A DNA stretch of 64,000 nucleotides, from contig DASVWI010000036.1 in NCBI GenBank assembly GCA_036389675.1, positions 62,001 through 126,000 on the forward strand, given 5' to 3'. Positions within the stretch are counted from its first letter, which is position 1; each line of letters starts with the position of its first letter. A program made the translations under genes and the position numbers. Positions 8,635 through 17,097 of this stretch are shown here, piece after piece. A model generated the notes under the pieces. The model saw nothing but the letters and a program-made list of their open reading frames with translations, did no database searches and had not been told where the DNA came from. Source of the DNA: DASQYE01 sp036389675. Its GTDB lineage: Bacteria > Acidobacteriota > Blastocatellia > Pyrinomonadales > Pyrinomonadaceae.

Positions 8635-8663
8635 TTGAACAACCGCGCGTTTGCTGTTATTGT
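8635..8663 (+). promoter_or_regulatory. Promoter of beta-helix gene 4
   Basis: TTGAAC, 17-nt spacer, TATTGT: same spacing and -10 as the gene 2 promoter. The leader would be only about 80 nt and retains the CTGCTGCCGAAT element that resembles CTGCTACCGAAT in gene 2's leader. Confidence 0.5.
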
Positions 8664-8749
8664 TTTATTGGCCCCGTTCTGCTGCTGCCGAATAAAACCG
8701 GATAGTTAGTTAACCTTTAACCCTGCTACACATCCAAGGAAGCCCCAAA

Positions 8750-9739
8750 ATGAACAAATTTACTTTTCACCTTATAGCGGTGCTCGTGTGTATCGCTTTC
8801 GGAACCTCTATTGCTCAGGCACAAGCGTTGCGCACATGGGTATCTGGCACAGGCGACGACGCCAACCCGTGCAGCCGCACCGCACCGTGCAAGACTTTTG
8901 CAGGCGCGATCAGCAAGACGGCGATCAACGGCGAGATTGATGCCATGGACCCGGGTGGATACGGCACTGTCACGATCTCCAAATCCATGACCCTCGATGG
9001 AACCGGAACATTTGCCGCGATTGCGTCCCCCATCGGCTCGGGCATCAACATCGTCTTTACAACTAACGACACTCAAGACCCGGTCAAGTCCGTTCGCATA
9101 CGCGGCCTCTCAATCACCGGCGGCGGCTCAAGCACCTGCGGCGGCTTAGCTTGCGGAACCAAGACCGGCATTCGCGGCATCTTCGTCTCGCCCTCCAGTC
9201 TCGGCCAGCCGAAGGTGATCGTGCAGGACAGCGTGATTGACGGCTTCACCGGCGACGGCATTCTTTTCACTCCCAATGGCGGAGACCTCGTCGTCAGCCA
9301 TACGATGATTAGAAACAATGACGGCGCAGGCATCAAGCTGGACACCGGGGGCGCTAACCTCATTCATGCCACGATTGATAATTCCATGCTGGTGCTTAAC
9401 GGAGACGGCCTGCGCGTGGAAGACGCAGTGCGCGCCAATGTCAAAGACAGCTCGCTCTCGAACAATACTCAGAACGGGGTGGCGGCCATCAACGTCTCGG
9501 CCAGCTCGCAGACGCAGATATTGCATTCGATGATCGCCGAGAATCGTCAGAACGGTATTCAGGCCGGCGGCAATATTACGTTCGCGACCGTTCAGGTCGC
9601 CGAATCCATGATCATCCACAACAACGTCGGCGTCGCGTTCTCGAACGCCAACGGGCGCATCAATTCGTGGGGCAACAACTACGTGTCGCTAAACGGCTCG
9701 GACGGAACGTTCTCGACTTCCACTCTGCCGCTGCGCTAA
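8750..9739 (+). CDS. Secreted right-handed beta-helix protein, tandem copy 4 (type A end)
   Basis: A 329-residue paralogue with signal peptide (MNKFTFHLIAVLVCIAFGTSIAQAQA), the cysteine motif GDDANPCSRTAPCKTF and PbH1-type repeats. The C-terminal half (VLNGDGLRVEDAVR, INSWGNNYVSLNGSDGTF) matches copy 1, while the N-terminal half matches copy 3, including the extra cysteines near residue 130. This suggests recombination between copies. A Shine-Dalgarno AAGGA precedes the ATG. It is the last member before the ABC exporter genes. Function unknown; exported, probably cell-surface or periplasmic. Confidence 0.85.
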   Translation: MNKFTFHLIAVLVCIAFGTSIAQAQALRTWVSGTGDDANPCSRTAPCKTFAGAISKTAINGEIDAMDPGGYGTVTISKSMTLDGTGTFAAIASPIGSGINIVFTTNDTQDPVKSVRIRGLSITGGGSSTCGGLACGTKTGIRGIFVSPSSLGQPKVIVQDSVIDGFTGDGILFTPNGGDLVVSHTMIRNNDGAGIKLDTGGANLIHATIDNSMLVLNGDGLRVEDAVRANVKDSSLSNNTQNGVAAINVSASSQTQILHSMIAENRQNGIQAGGNITFATVQVAESMIIHNNVGVAFSNANGRINSWGNNYVSLNGSDGTFSTSTLPLR

Positions 9740-9759
9740 AAACGCGGCACAGATTCTCA

Positions 9760-9801
9760 ATGCTCCCGCCAGCTTCTTTCGATTGAAGTTGGCGGGAGCA
9801 T
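9760..9801 (+). terminator. Stem-loop after beta-helix gene 4
   Basis: ATGCTCCCGCCA(G)CTTC pairs with GAAGTTGGCGGGAGCAT across an 8-nt loop, with at most one mismatch or wobble. The tract after it is CCCCTTTGC, so termination efficiency is uncertain. Confidence 0.6.
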
Positions 9802-9879
9802 CCCCTTTGCAGGGGTCTCGATTGTCGAAGGCAAGGGTCGCAAACGGCCTGCGCGCTCACTGTTAACAGGTTTCACTGC

Positions 9880-9908
9880 TTGACGAGGCAGACGGCTCTG
9901 ACTAGACT
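9880..9908 (+). promoter_or_regulatory. Candidate promoter of the ABC exporter operon
   Basis: TTGACG, 17-nt spacer, TAGACT. The leader to the permease start would be about 105 nt. Confidence 0.45.
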
Positions 9909-10020
9909 GATATTTTTGGCCTGACGACCAAATTCTTCGCAGTGCAAGCTATAGCGAGCCGAAGGTCGGATGAAGGCCGACTCCGAACGACTAGGAATCC
10001 AATCGGGCAGTTAAGATTTA

Positions 10021-10950
10021 ATGGACACGACCACCAGTAACTCAAGGGCGAATGCGCTCAGGCCCACAGCCTCCGCCGCGCCGACGCCCCTCATCAATCC
10101 TACAGCCAGTGCTTCGTCGCAAGCCTTGCCGGAAGAGCCCCTGATTACGATCAAGGCGAGTAAGGCGTGGGTGTCGATTGATTTTCGCGACCTCTGGGCC
10201 TATCGGGAATTGCTCTACCTGCTGACGTGGCGCGAGCTTAAAGCGCGCTACAAGCAGACGATCATGGGCGTCGCGTGGGTGATCATGCAGCCCCTGATGA
10301 CGACCATTATCTTCACGCTCTTTTTCGGCAAGCTGGCGCAAGTCCCTTCGGACGGCATCCCCTATCCGGTCTTCGCCTACGCGGGCCTTTTGCTCTGGAC
10401 GTTTTTCGCCAGCTCCGTCATCGGCAGCAGCCACAGCCTGATCGCCAACTCTCAACTGATCACCAAGATTTACTTTCCCCGCATGATTATTCCGGGCGCG
10501 ACCATCGGCGGGCGTCTGGTGGATTTTCTGGTGTCGTTCGTCCTCCTGATCGGGATGATGGTTTACTACCGCGTGCCCGTCACATGGGGGCTGCTGCTGC
10601 TGCCCGCCATCATCGCACTGATCACGCTGCTGGCCCTCGGCATCGGGATGTGGATGGCGGCCTTGAACGTCAGGTACAGGGACGTGGGCGTGGGGCTTCC
10701 GGCTCTCATACAGTTCTGGTTTTTCGCCTCGCCCATTCTCTACCCGCTCAGCTTCGTGCCGGAAAGCTGGCGGCGGCTCTATCTACTGAACCCTATGGTG
10801 GGCATCATAGAGGGCTTTCGTGCGACGCTCTTCGGCCTGGACTTTAACGGTAAGGCGCTGGCTTATTCCGTCGTCTTCACACTGATCGTGCTGGTCTTTT
10901 CGGCCCTCTCCTTCCGGCGTATGGAAAGGAGCTTCGCCGACCTCGTTTGA
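10021..10950 (+). CDS. wzm: Polysaccharide ABC exporter permease (Wzm/RfbA-type, ABC-2)
   Basis: This 309-residue inner-membrane protein starts with a roughly 60-residue cytoplasmic tail. It continues with the ABC-2 signature WRELKARYKQTIMGVAWVIMQP and about six membrane helices (for example around YPVFAYAGLLLWTFFASSVI and LLLLPAIIALITLLALGIGMW). It ends with a conserved region near LNPMVGIIEGFR. Such permeases move a finished O-antigen or capsule chain, still on its undecaprenyl carrier, across the inner membrane. The next gene is the matching ATPase, overlapping or within 12 nt depending on its start. Confidence 0.95.
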   Translation: MDTTTSNSRANALRPTASAAPTPLINPTASASSQALPEEPLITIKASKAWVSIDFRDLWAYRELLYLLTWRELKARYKQTIMGVAWVIMQPLMTTIIFTLFFGKLAQVPSDGIPYPVFAYAGLLLWTFFASSVIGSSHSLIANSQLITKIYFPRMIIPGATIGGRLVDFLVSFVLLIGMMVYYRVPVTWGLLLLPAIIALITLLALGIGMWMAALNVRYRDVGVGLPALIQFWFFASPILYPLSFVPESWRRLYLLNPMVGIIEGFRATLFGLDFNGKALAYSVVFTLIVLVFSALSFRRMERSFADLV

Positions 10951-10961
10951 TCTCAAAGCCC

Positions 10962-12230
10962 ATGCCACCAGTCATCAGAGTCGAGCATTTAAGCAAGCAG
11001 TACCACATCGGCGAGTTGCGCGAGCGGGCCGCCTCCCTGCGCGCTGCCCTGGGCACAACCCTGAGCGCTCCCTTCAAGCGCCTGCGCCGCCACATGAACG
11101 CCGAGGCCGAGACCGTCTGGGCGCTGAAGGACATCAGCTTCGAGGTTCAGCCGGGCGAAGTCCTCGGCGTCATCGGCTGCAACGGTGCGGGCAAATCGAC
11201 GCTGCTCAAGATTCTGTCGCGCATTACAGAGCCCTCAAGTGGTCAGGTCGAGCTTTACGGGCGCATCGGAAGCATGCTCGAAGTCGGCACGGGTTTTCAC
11301 CCGGAACTGACCGGGCGCGAGAACGTCTTCTTAAACGGCGCAATCCTCGGCATGCGCCGGGCTGACATCGAGCGCAAGTTTGATGACATCGTCGCCTTCG
11401 CAGAGGTCGAGCGCTTTATAGACACGCCGGTCAAACATTATTCGAGCGGCATGTACGTGCGGCTGGCCTTCTCCGTCGCCGCCCACTTCGAGCCGGACAT
11501 CCTCGTTGTCGACGAGGTCTTGTCGGTCGGCGACATGGCCTTTCAGCAGAAGTGCATCGACAAGATCAACGACATGAGAAACCGTATCAAGGCTATTATC
11601 CTTGTCTCTCATAACATGATCTCTGTGAGGGCCATCTGCTCAAGAGTGATGCTGCTCGCGGGCGGGCAGATCGTCGCCTCGGGCGACACGGACACGGTCG
11701 TTCCGCTCTACGAAAAGCTGATGCTCGAAAGCCTCAGTCAGGACAGGGATCACAACCACATAGAGAGGGGTCTGGGCCAGATAGAGGTTACTGCCGTCAG
11801 GCTTCTGGACGCGGAAGGCGTCGAGAAGCAGACCTTCGAGATTGGTGAGAGCCTCAGAGTAGTGATAGAGTACAACGCCGTCGAACGCGTGGAAGACGGG
11901 GTCGCGTATGCTGCGATCAGGCGGCCCGATGGCTTCATCTGCATGGGCACGAGCACCAAACTCGAAGGGCTCGCGCTCCCCGAATTGGACGGGCCGGGCG
12001 TCATTGAAATGGAGATACCCGAGCTTCTGGTGCTGCCCGGCTACTACACCATGGATGTCAGCTTCTACGATCAGAACTTCGAGTATCGCACCTACATACT
12101 GGGCCGCAAAAGGGTCGAGCTTCAGATCAGCTCGCCCGAACAGGCGCTGGACGAGAAGTATGGCGTCTTCTACCAGAAGCAGAACTGGCGGCTGGTCAGT
12201 GGTGACGGGCGCGACCGGGCAGAGAGCTAA
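10962..12230 (+). CDS. wzt: Polysaccharide ABC exporter ATPase with C-terminal carbohydrate-binding domain (Wzt-type)
   Basis: A 422-residue ATPase. It has Walker A IGCNGAGKST near residues 70-79 (Cys in place of the usual Pro or Asn), signature YSSGMYVRLAF and Walker B ILVVDEVLSVGD. The segment after about residue 260 matches the Wzt C-terminal beta-sandwich that reads the end-modification of the glycan before export. Its presence implies an exported chain with a defined terminal residue, perhaps methylated by one of the local methyltransferases (inference). I chose the ATG at 10962; a TTG at 10947 overlaps the permease stop as TTGA and is an alternative giving 427 residues. Confidence 0.93.
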   Translation: MPPVIRVEHLSKQYHIGELRERAASLRAALGTTLSAPFKRLRRHMNAEAETVWALKDISFEVQPGEVLGVIGCNGAGKSTLLKILSRITEPSSGQVELYGRIGSMLEVGTGFHPELTGRENVFLNGAILGMRRADIERKFDDIVAFAEVERFIDTPVKHYSSGMYVRLAFSVAAHFEPDILVVDEVLSVGDMAFQQKCIDKINDMRNRIKAIILVSHNMISVRAICSRVMLLAGGQIVASGDTDTVVPLYEKLMLESLSQDRDHNHIERGLGQIEVTAVRLLDAEGVEKQTFEIGESLRVVIEYNAVERVEDGVAYAAIRRPDGFICMGTSTKLEGLALPELDGPGVIEMEIPELLVLPGYYTMDVSFYDQNFEYRTYILGRKRVELQISSPEQALDEKYGVFYQKQNWRLVSGDGRDRAES

Positions 12231-12282
12231 TTAGCGCGACGCAGGCGATACTGACCTAATATAAAGTTGAAAGGCAATCAGC

Positions 12283-13398
12283 ATGGAGTCTCAACAGGAT
12301 AAGCAGTATGGGCTCAGACCCGGCGCGGAAGAGTTTCCGCTGATGGTCGTGATGTCCATCATTTATCCATGCAATTTCGGCTGCCCGATGTGCCCCTACA
12401 CGGACGGCAACTCCGAGATCAGACAATTCTACCGCGAGCGCCACGGCGACCTGTTCCCCGTCAAGCTCTGGAACTCAATTGCCGACGAGTGCGGGCAGTA
12501 TGATGCATGGATGCGCTGCACGGGCGGAGGCGAGCCGATGCTGCACCCGCAGATGGTCGAGATGATCGAGTACGCGAAGGCGCGCGGCGCTCGCATCTGG
12601 CTCAACACCAACGGCAGCATGTTCGGCCCGTCCGCGAGCCACCGCGAAAAGCTTGAGCGCATCATTCGCGCCAAGATCGACCTGATAGAGTTTTCCATGG
12701 ACGCCGGCGATGCTGAGACCTATGCTGTGCTTCGTCCGCCGCGCGGGGGCTTAGCCAAGCCCGCCGAAGAGTGGTGGTCGCGTCAGGTCAGCAATGTTCG
12801 CGCCGCCCTTGAGATGCGTAAGCAGATGGTCGCGCCGACGCGCGTGGTCGTCTCCGTCATCCGTCAGGAGGCCATCGAGGGCAAGCTCGAAGAGGCCATC
12901 GATTTCTGGCTGCACGACGTGGGCGTGGACGAAGTCATCACGCGCAAGTTTCTCACCTGGGACGACAATACGACGATTCCGCCGGGCAAGGCTCTGGACA
13001 GGCATCTCTACGCCAGCCTGCCGACGGAAAAGAAGCAGCCCTGCGTCTGGCCCTTCGAGCGCCTGAACGTGGACACGCTTGGGCGCATCGCGCTCTGCGG
13101 TCAGGACATCTCCTTTCGCACGGCGGAAATCTTCCCCAACGCCAACGACAAATCCATACGGGACATCTGGCAGGGCGACGTGTTCAACTGGTATCGCCGT
13201 ATGCATCTGGACGGGCGCGGCGCTGAGTGCTTTCCCTGTCGCGGCTGCTCCGCCTGGTTCGCCGGCATACGCGACTGGGAGCACGGCTGGCTGAAGGTCT
13301 TGAAGAACTCGGGCGATCACCTCAAGCAGGTGATGAGCGAAGATTTGGGCATGGAAGTGGAGATTTATACGCCGGAGGCTTCGGCCACCATCGTCTAA
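12283..13398 (+). CDS. Radical SAM/SPASM-type protein
   Basis: A 371-residue enzyme with the radical SAM cluster motif CNFGCPMC (Cys30, Cys34, Cys37) and the GGEP-like motif CTGGGEPMLHP. The C-terminal region carries several cysteines (ALCGQD, CFPCRGCSAW) that probably bind an auxiliary Fe-S cluster, as in SPASM/twitch proteins. It would cleave S-adenosylmethionine to make a 5'-deoxyadenosyl radical; the substrate is unknown. The gene follows wzt by about 50 nt and precedes a GNAT acetyltransferase, so a role in modifying a sugar or lipid of the exported polymer is plausible but not shown. There is no small peptide gene next to it that would suggest RiPP maturation. Confidence 0.85.
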   Translation: MESQQDKQYGLRPGAEEFPLMVVMSIIYPCNFGCPMCPYTDGNSEIRQFYRERHGDLFPVKLWNSIADECGQYDAWMRCTGGGEPMLHPQMVEMIEYAKARGARIWLNTNGSMFGPSASHREKLERIIRAKIDLIEFSMDAGDAETYAVLRPPRGGLAKPAEEWWSRQVSNVRAALEMRKQMVAPTRVVVSVIRQEAIEGKLEEAIDFWLHDVGVDEVITRKFLTWDDNTTIPPGKALDRHLYASLPTEKKQPCVWPFERLNVDTLGRIALCGQDISFRTAEIFPNANDKSIRDIWQGDVFNWYRRMHLDGRGAECFPCRGCSAWFAGIRDWEHGWLKVLKNSGDHLKQVMSEDLGMEVEIYTPEASATIV

Positions 13399-13400
13399 AG

Positions 13401-13910
13401 ATGATAAAGGGGCACACCATTGTCCTCAGCCCGCTTGAGCGCCGTCACGTGGAGGAGACGCGCCGCTGGGCCAACGACCCTGAGCTGATGCGCCTGCTTG
13501 ATAGAGCGCGCCCCGTCTCCGATGTCGAGCACGAACGCTGGTTCGCATCACTGCATGACAAAAGCGACTGCGCCTACTTTGCCATCGAGACCATTGAGGA
13601 CGGGCGTCACATAGGCAACATCTGGCTCTGGAATATAGACGCGCGCCACCGCCGCGCAGAGCTTCGCATCCTGATCGGAAGCCCGGGCGATCACGGGCGC
13701 GGGGCGGGAACCGAAGCCATCAGGCTTTTGTGCGAATATGCCTTCGAGCGTCTGAACCTGCATAAGGTTTACGCTTACGTGCTCGGCATCAACGAGCGAG
13801 CGCGCCGCGCGTTCGAGCGGGCCGGGTTCACTCTTGAAGGGACGCTGCGCGAGGATCGCTGGACGGGTGACGCCTACACGGACGTTTACCTTTTGGGGAA
13901 GCTGAGATGA
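13401..13910 (+). CDS. GNAT family N-acetyltransferase (RimJ/RimL or PseH-like)
   Basis: A 169-residue acetyltransferase with the acetyl-CoA loop at GSPGDHGRGAGTEAIRLL and the C-terminal NERARRAFERAGFTLEGTLRE block. GNAT proteins in sugar clusters (PseH-like) acetylate the amino group of a nucleotide-linked amino sugar; RimJ/L relatives act on protein N-termini. Its place in a polysaccharide locus favours the first, as inference. The ATG at 13401 lies 2 nt after the radical SAM stop, and its own stop overlaps the next start as ATGA, so the three genes are likely co-translated. An open frame extends upstream inside the radical SAM gene but is not homologous to this family. Confidence 0.85.
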   Translation: MIKGHTIVLSPLERRHVEETRRWANDPELMRLLDRARPVSDVEHERWFASLHDKSDCAYFAIETIEDGRHIGNIWLWNIDARHRRAELRILIGSPGDHGRGAGTEAIRLLCEYAFERLNLHKVYAYVLGINERARRAFERAGFTLEGTLREDRWTGDAYTDVYLLGKLR

Positions 13911-14305
13911 AGCTCAAGACTGTCTCGGTCATTTACGACGGACGCTGCGGATTCTGTATTCGCGCGCTCGACGTTGTCCGCCGACTCGACACGCGCGGCA
14001 AGCTCAGCTACTACGATTCGCACGACCCGCAAACCTTCGAGCGCTTTCCCGCTCTCAGAGACGCGGACGTGGACGACGCCATGTATGCTGTGGCCGAAGG
14101 TGAGCCGCCCCTTCGCGGATTCTTCGCCTTTCGCCGTTTGTTGTGGGCGAGCCCTTTGATGTGGGCGCTCGTGCCGCTCTTCTATTTTCCGGGCGCGAGC
14201 ATTGTCGGCCCATGCGTTTACGGCTGGGTGGCGCGCAATCGCTCGCGGTTCGGCTGCGGCTCAGAGGTCTGCGCGCTTCCCGAATCCTCCGGGCGCGGCA
14301 GGTGA
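13907..14305 (+). CDS. DCC-family thiol-disulfide oxidoreductase (DUF393)
   Basis: A 132-residue protein beginning with the family signature YDGRCGFC, giving a thioredoxin-like CxxC at Cys14/Cys17, and containing YDSHDP and the GFFAFRRL segment typical of DCC proteins. The family is predicted to be redox active; natural substrates are not established. The next gene encodes an HTTM-type membrane protein, a neighbour DCC proteins often have, sometimes fused. The start overlaps the preceding stop (ATGA). Family assignment is firm, function open. Confidence 0.9.
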   Translation: MKLKTVSVIYDGRCGFCIRALDVVRRLDTRGKLSYYDSHDPQTFERFPALRDADVDDAMYAVAEGEPPLRGFFAFRRLLWASPLMWALVPLFYFPGASIVGPCVYGWVARNRSRFGCGSEVCALPESSGRGR

Positions 14306-14337
14306 ATCAGGTCATCCGGCTTTAGGTCAGTGCGCTT

Positions 14338-15834
14338 GTGAATTCGATTATCGCCATTCAGGATTTCCTCCATCCGCAAATCAGCGTCCACACTCAGGCC
14401 CTCTTCCGCATGGCCTACGGCGTTCTTTTGCTGGGGACGCTTCTCTGGACGCTCCCGCAGTGGCGCCGTTTTTTCATGAGCGAGCGTTGGGGCGGCTACG
14501 CGCGCTCCTCGCGCGACGTGGACTTTATTCAGAACCCTTACGTCTCACCCGTGGTCTGCCTTCTCTGGTTCGCGTGCGCCGCGCTCATCACCCTTGGGTG
14601 GTGGACGATCTGGGCGGCGCTCCTGAACCTGCTTTTGTGTCGTTACTTTTTCATTCGCATGAGATGGCGGGGCGTGCTGCGCGGGATGGGCGCGCCGGGG
14701 TTCATGTCCTACTGGATGGCGGCAGCAGTTTTCCTGCTCGAACTCACGCGCGCCTTCGTGCCCGCGCATCACCGGCTGGCGCTCCTTGTCTTGCAGGTTG
14801 ATTTTAGTTTCATCATGCTCTCGGCGGGCATCTACAAGATGACGGCTGGCTACGCGCGCAATCACGGCATGGAAGGCGGGATGGTCAACCCTGAATGGGG
14901 TTACTGGTGGCGTTTCTTCGCAAGGCGCTCGCCCCACCACTGGGTCTTTAAAGTTCTCAACCAGTTGGCTTGGACGACGGAGGTGGTCGCCGGCATCCTG
15001 ATGCTCATTCCGCCGACGCGCTTTGTCGGCGCTCTGCTCATCCTCTTCAGCTTCATCTTCATCGCCACGCAGATCAGGCTCGGGCTGCTGTGCGAGATGG
15101 TGATCGTCTGCTGCGTGCTCTTTTTTCATCCGGGAAGCTTTGGCGACCAGCTAGCGAGATGGATAGTGCCCGCAGGGAGCGCGCTCTTAAACGCACAGGG
15201 GGCTGTTGCGACAGTGCCCGCTTTCATCGACGTGCTGCTGGGCCTCTTTCTCTGGGCCTATCTCATTCTCCTGCCCGTCGCCCACGCGGGGCTCTTTTAT
15301 AACTTCTACGGACGGCGCAGGCTGCCCGCGCCCCTGCAACGCGCGCTGGAGTTTTACACCAACTTTTTCGGCATTATTATCTGGCGCGTCTTCTCCGTCG
15401 ATGTCGTCAACTTCTTCATACGCATTCACAGGCGGCCCCGCGTGCGTGAGGGCAACGAGCCGCGCACGCTCCTGACGCGTTATGGTTTGACGAACGGGCT
15501 GCGCTACGCGCATGTCGGCGAGTCAATCACCGTGACGAGCCTGTTCACGACGCTCAAGTATTATCCGAGCGACAACGAGTTGTTCCGCGAGCGCCTTCTG
15601 CGTTACGCCCGCACCGTACCGTGTCCGGAGGACTGTGTGCTGGATTTCGAGTACGTGAGCGTCTGTAAGACCGAAGACCGTTTCGAGTATTTGACCGTCG
15701 CGGAGTACGAGGTCGATCCAGTGGCCGGCAGCATCAAAGAACGCATCATTAACGAGAGCATCTCGGTGCGTGCGGCGCACGCCGCCTCGCCCGTATTCGC
15801 GGGCGCGCGCCCGGGCAGCTACGCTCCGTCGTGA
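14338..15834 (+). CDS. HTTM-domain (vitamin K-dependent carboxylase-like) membrane protein
   Basis: A 498-residue integral membrane protein with about eight hydrophobic segments up to residue 330. The pattern is that of bacterial HTTM proteins: an early FRMAYGVLLLGTLLW helix, and AGIYKMTAGYARNHGMEGG where the family has its K-x-x-x-G-W-region. The last 130 residues are soluble and unassigned. HTTM proteins are distant relatives of gamma-glutamyl carboxylase and pair with DCC oxidoreductases; their bacterial role is largely unknown. The start is a GTG with poor Shine-Dalgarno. The gene ends just before a family B palindrome, which probably closes this transcription unit. Confidence 0.8.
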   Translation: MNSIIAIQDFLHPQISVHTQALFRMAYGVLLLGTLLWTLPQWRRFFMSERWGGYARSSRDVDFIQNPYVSPVVCLLWFACAALITLGWWTIWAALLNLLLCRYFFIRMRWRGVLRGMGAPGFMSYWMAAAVFLLELTRAFVPAHHRLALLVLQVDFSFIMLSAGIYKMTAGYARNHGMEGGMVNPEWGYWWRFFARRSPHHWVFKVLNQLAWTTEVVAGILMLIPPTRFVGALLILFSFIFIATQIRLGLLCEMVIVCCVLFFHPGSFGDQLARWIVPAGSALLNAQGAVATVPAFIDVLLGLFLWAYLILLPVAHAGLFYNFYGRRRLPAPLQRALEFYTNFFGIIIWRVFSVDVVNFFIRIHRRPRVREGNEPRTLLTRYGLTNGLRYAHVGESITVTSLFTTLKYYPSDNELFRERLLRYARTVPCPEDCVLDFEYVSVCKTEDRFEYLTVAEYEVDPVAGSIKERIINESISVRAAHAASPVFAGARPGSYAPS

Positions 15835-15870
15835 GTGCTGTAAGAGGGCGGCGCTTCCGGTGAGTTTACA

Positions 15871-15944
15871 GTCAGTACCGCCTGCGGTAGCGGGCGGGTT
15901 GCATGTGACACTAAGACCCGCCCGCTACCGCAGGCGGTACTGAC
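15871..15944. repeat. Intergenic palindromic repeat, family B copy 1
   Basis: GTCAGTACCGCCTGCGGTAG continues to GGGCGGGT and is repeated in inverted orientation at 15916-15944, forming a 29-bp perfect stem with a 16-nt loop. Three more copies lie at 18992, 25078 and 54220. It sits just after the HTTM gene. Confidence 0.9.
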
Positions 15945-15970
15945 TTGGCTTATGCTAAGTTGCAAATAGT

Positions 15971-15976
15971 TATAAT
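15971..15976 (+). promoter_or_regulatory. Candidate -10 element before the methyltransferase
   Basis: A consensus TATAAT 48 nt before the ATG at 16024. No good -35 lies at 16-18 nt; TTGGCT at 20 nt is the nearest. Weak evidence. Confidence 0.35.
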
Positions 15977-16023
15977 CAGCTCTGAAGCTAATCAATAATC
16001 CTGAAGCGCGGAATTTTCCTTCT

Positions 16024-17034
16024 ATGTCGCAAGTCCAATCCGAGTTGATCGTTTCCGAGGAGATAATCGACGCCATCGTGCGTTCCGAGCAGCAGTTCTG
16101 TCTGGAGATACGCAAGTGCGACCCGCGCGAGGCGATAGATAATTTAGTCAACGGCTACAAGGGGGCTTACTTTCACATAGAGCCGTTCTTAGGCTCATAC
16201 ACGGAGCCGAAAATTCTTGAGATCGGCAGCGGCAACGGGTTCGGCCTCTGCTACCTGCTCAAGCAGGGTTTGGAGGTCGTCGGCATCGAGCCGGGCGAGC
16301 TCTCCTTCGACGGTCGTTTTCAGAGAGCCATTAATCTGCTTGAGCTGAACGGCATCAAACCGGCCACGGCGCGTCTCCTGAACGCCTTTGCCGAGAAGCT
16401 GCCCTTTGAAGATAACACCTTCGACATAGTCTTCAGCGTCGCCGTCCTCGAACACGTCAAGGACGTTGAGCGCAGCATGCGGGAGGCGCTGCGCGTCACG
16501 AAACCCGACGGGCTCGTCATCATGAACGTGCCGAACTACAACTCTTTCCGCGAGGGTCATTACAACATCCTCTGGCTTCCCTACCTGCTGGCGCGCAAAA
16601 GTTTGGCGAAGTGGTACGTGCGGAATATTTTTCGCCGCCCCGATTATTATATCGACGAGCTGAACTTCACCACGCCCGGACATTTCAGGAAGATGGCCGA
16701 GGCGCTGCCCGAGTGTCGAGAGATGCAGATATACAGGCTTTGCGACCCGCCCTTTGCCGCTCTGTCGGGCCGCTACTATATGCGCGGGCTCTCGCTTTTG
16801 ATGGACGGAGACAAAGAGCATAAGCACTACACGGCGCGCGAGGTCAGTATCTATCGCGGGATACGCACGCTGCGCGGTCGCCTCCGTTATGGTCTTCATC
16901 TGGCGGGAAAGCGCCTCAGCTTTTCCCTGATGGGCCTGTCGCTGAAGCTGCTGAGCGCGCTCGGGCTCTCGCCTGTCTTCAACGTCGTCTGTACCAAGCG
17001 AGTGGCGTCGACGGATGCGACCACGGCGAAATAG
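16024..17034 (+). CDS. Class I SAM-dependent methyltransferase
   Basis: A 336-residue protein with a Rossmann-fold methyltransferase core: motif I ILEIGSGNGFG near residue 64, acidic motif II VVGIEPGE and post-motif FDIVFSVAVLEHVKDVERSM with LRVTKPDGLVIMNVPNY. It resembles the Methyltransf_11/12 enzymes found in O-antigen and capsule loci, which methylate sugar hydroxyls or chain ends. The acceptor cannot be told from sequence. It is the first gene of a new unit after a family B repeat and lies 63 nt before an asparagine-synthase-like gene. Confidence 0.88.
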   Translation: MSQVQSELIVSEEIIDAIVRSEQQFCLEIRKCDPREAIDNLVNGYKGAYFHIEPFLGSYTEPKILEIGSGNGFGLCYLLKQGLEVVGIEPGELSFDGRFQRAINLLELNGIKPATARLLNAFAEKLPFEDNTFDIVFSVAVLEHVKDVERSMREALRVTKPDGLVIMNVPNYNSFREGHYNILWLPYLLARKSLAKWYVRNIFRRPDYYIDELNFTTPGHFRKMAEALPECREMQIYRLCDPPFAALSGRYYMRGLSLLMDGDKEHKHYTAREVSIYRGIRTLRGRLRYGLHLAGKRLSFSLMGLSLKLLSALGLSPVFNVVCTKRVASTDATTAK

Positions 17035-17097
17035 AGGTAGGATGTTCGAGCCCTTTTGTTGGGCGCGAGCCGTAAGTTTAAGAGAGTATCGTAAATT

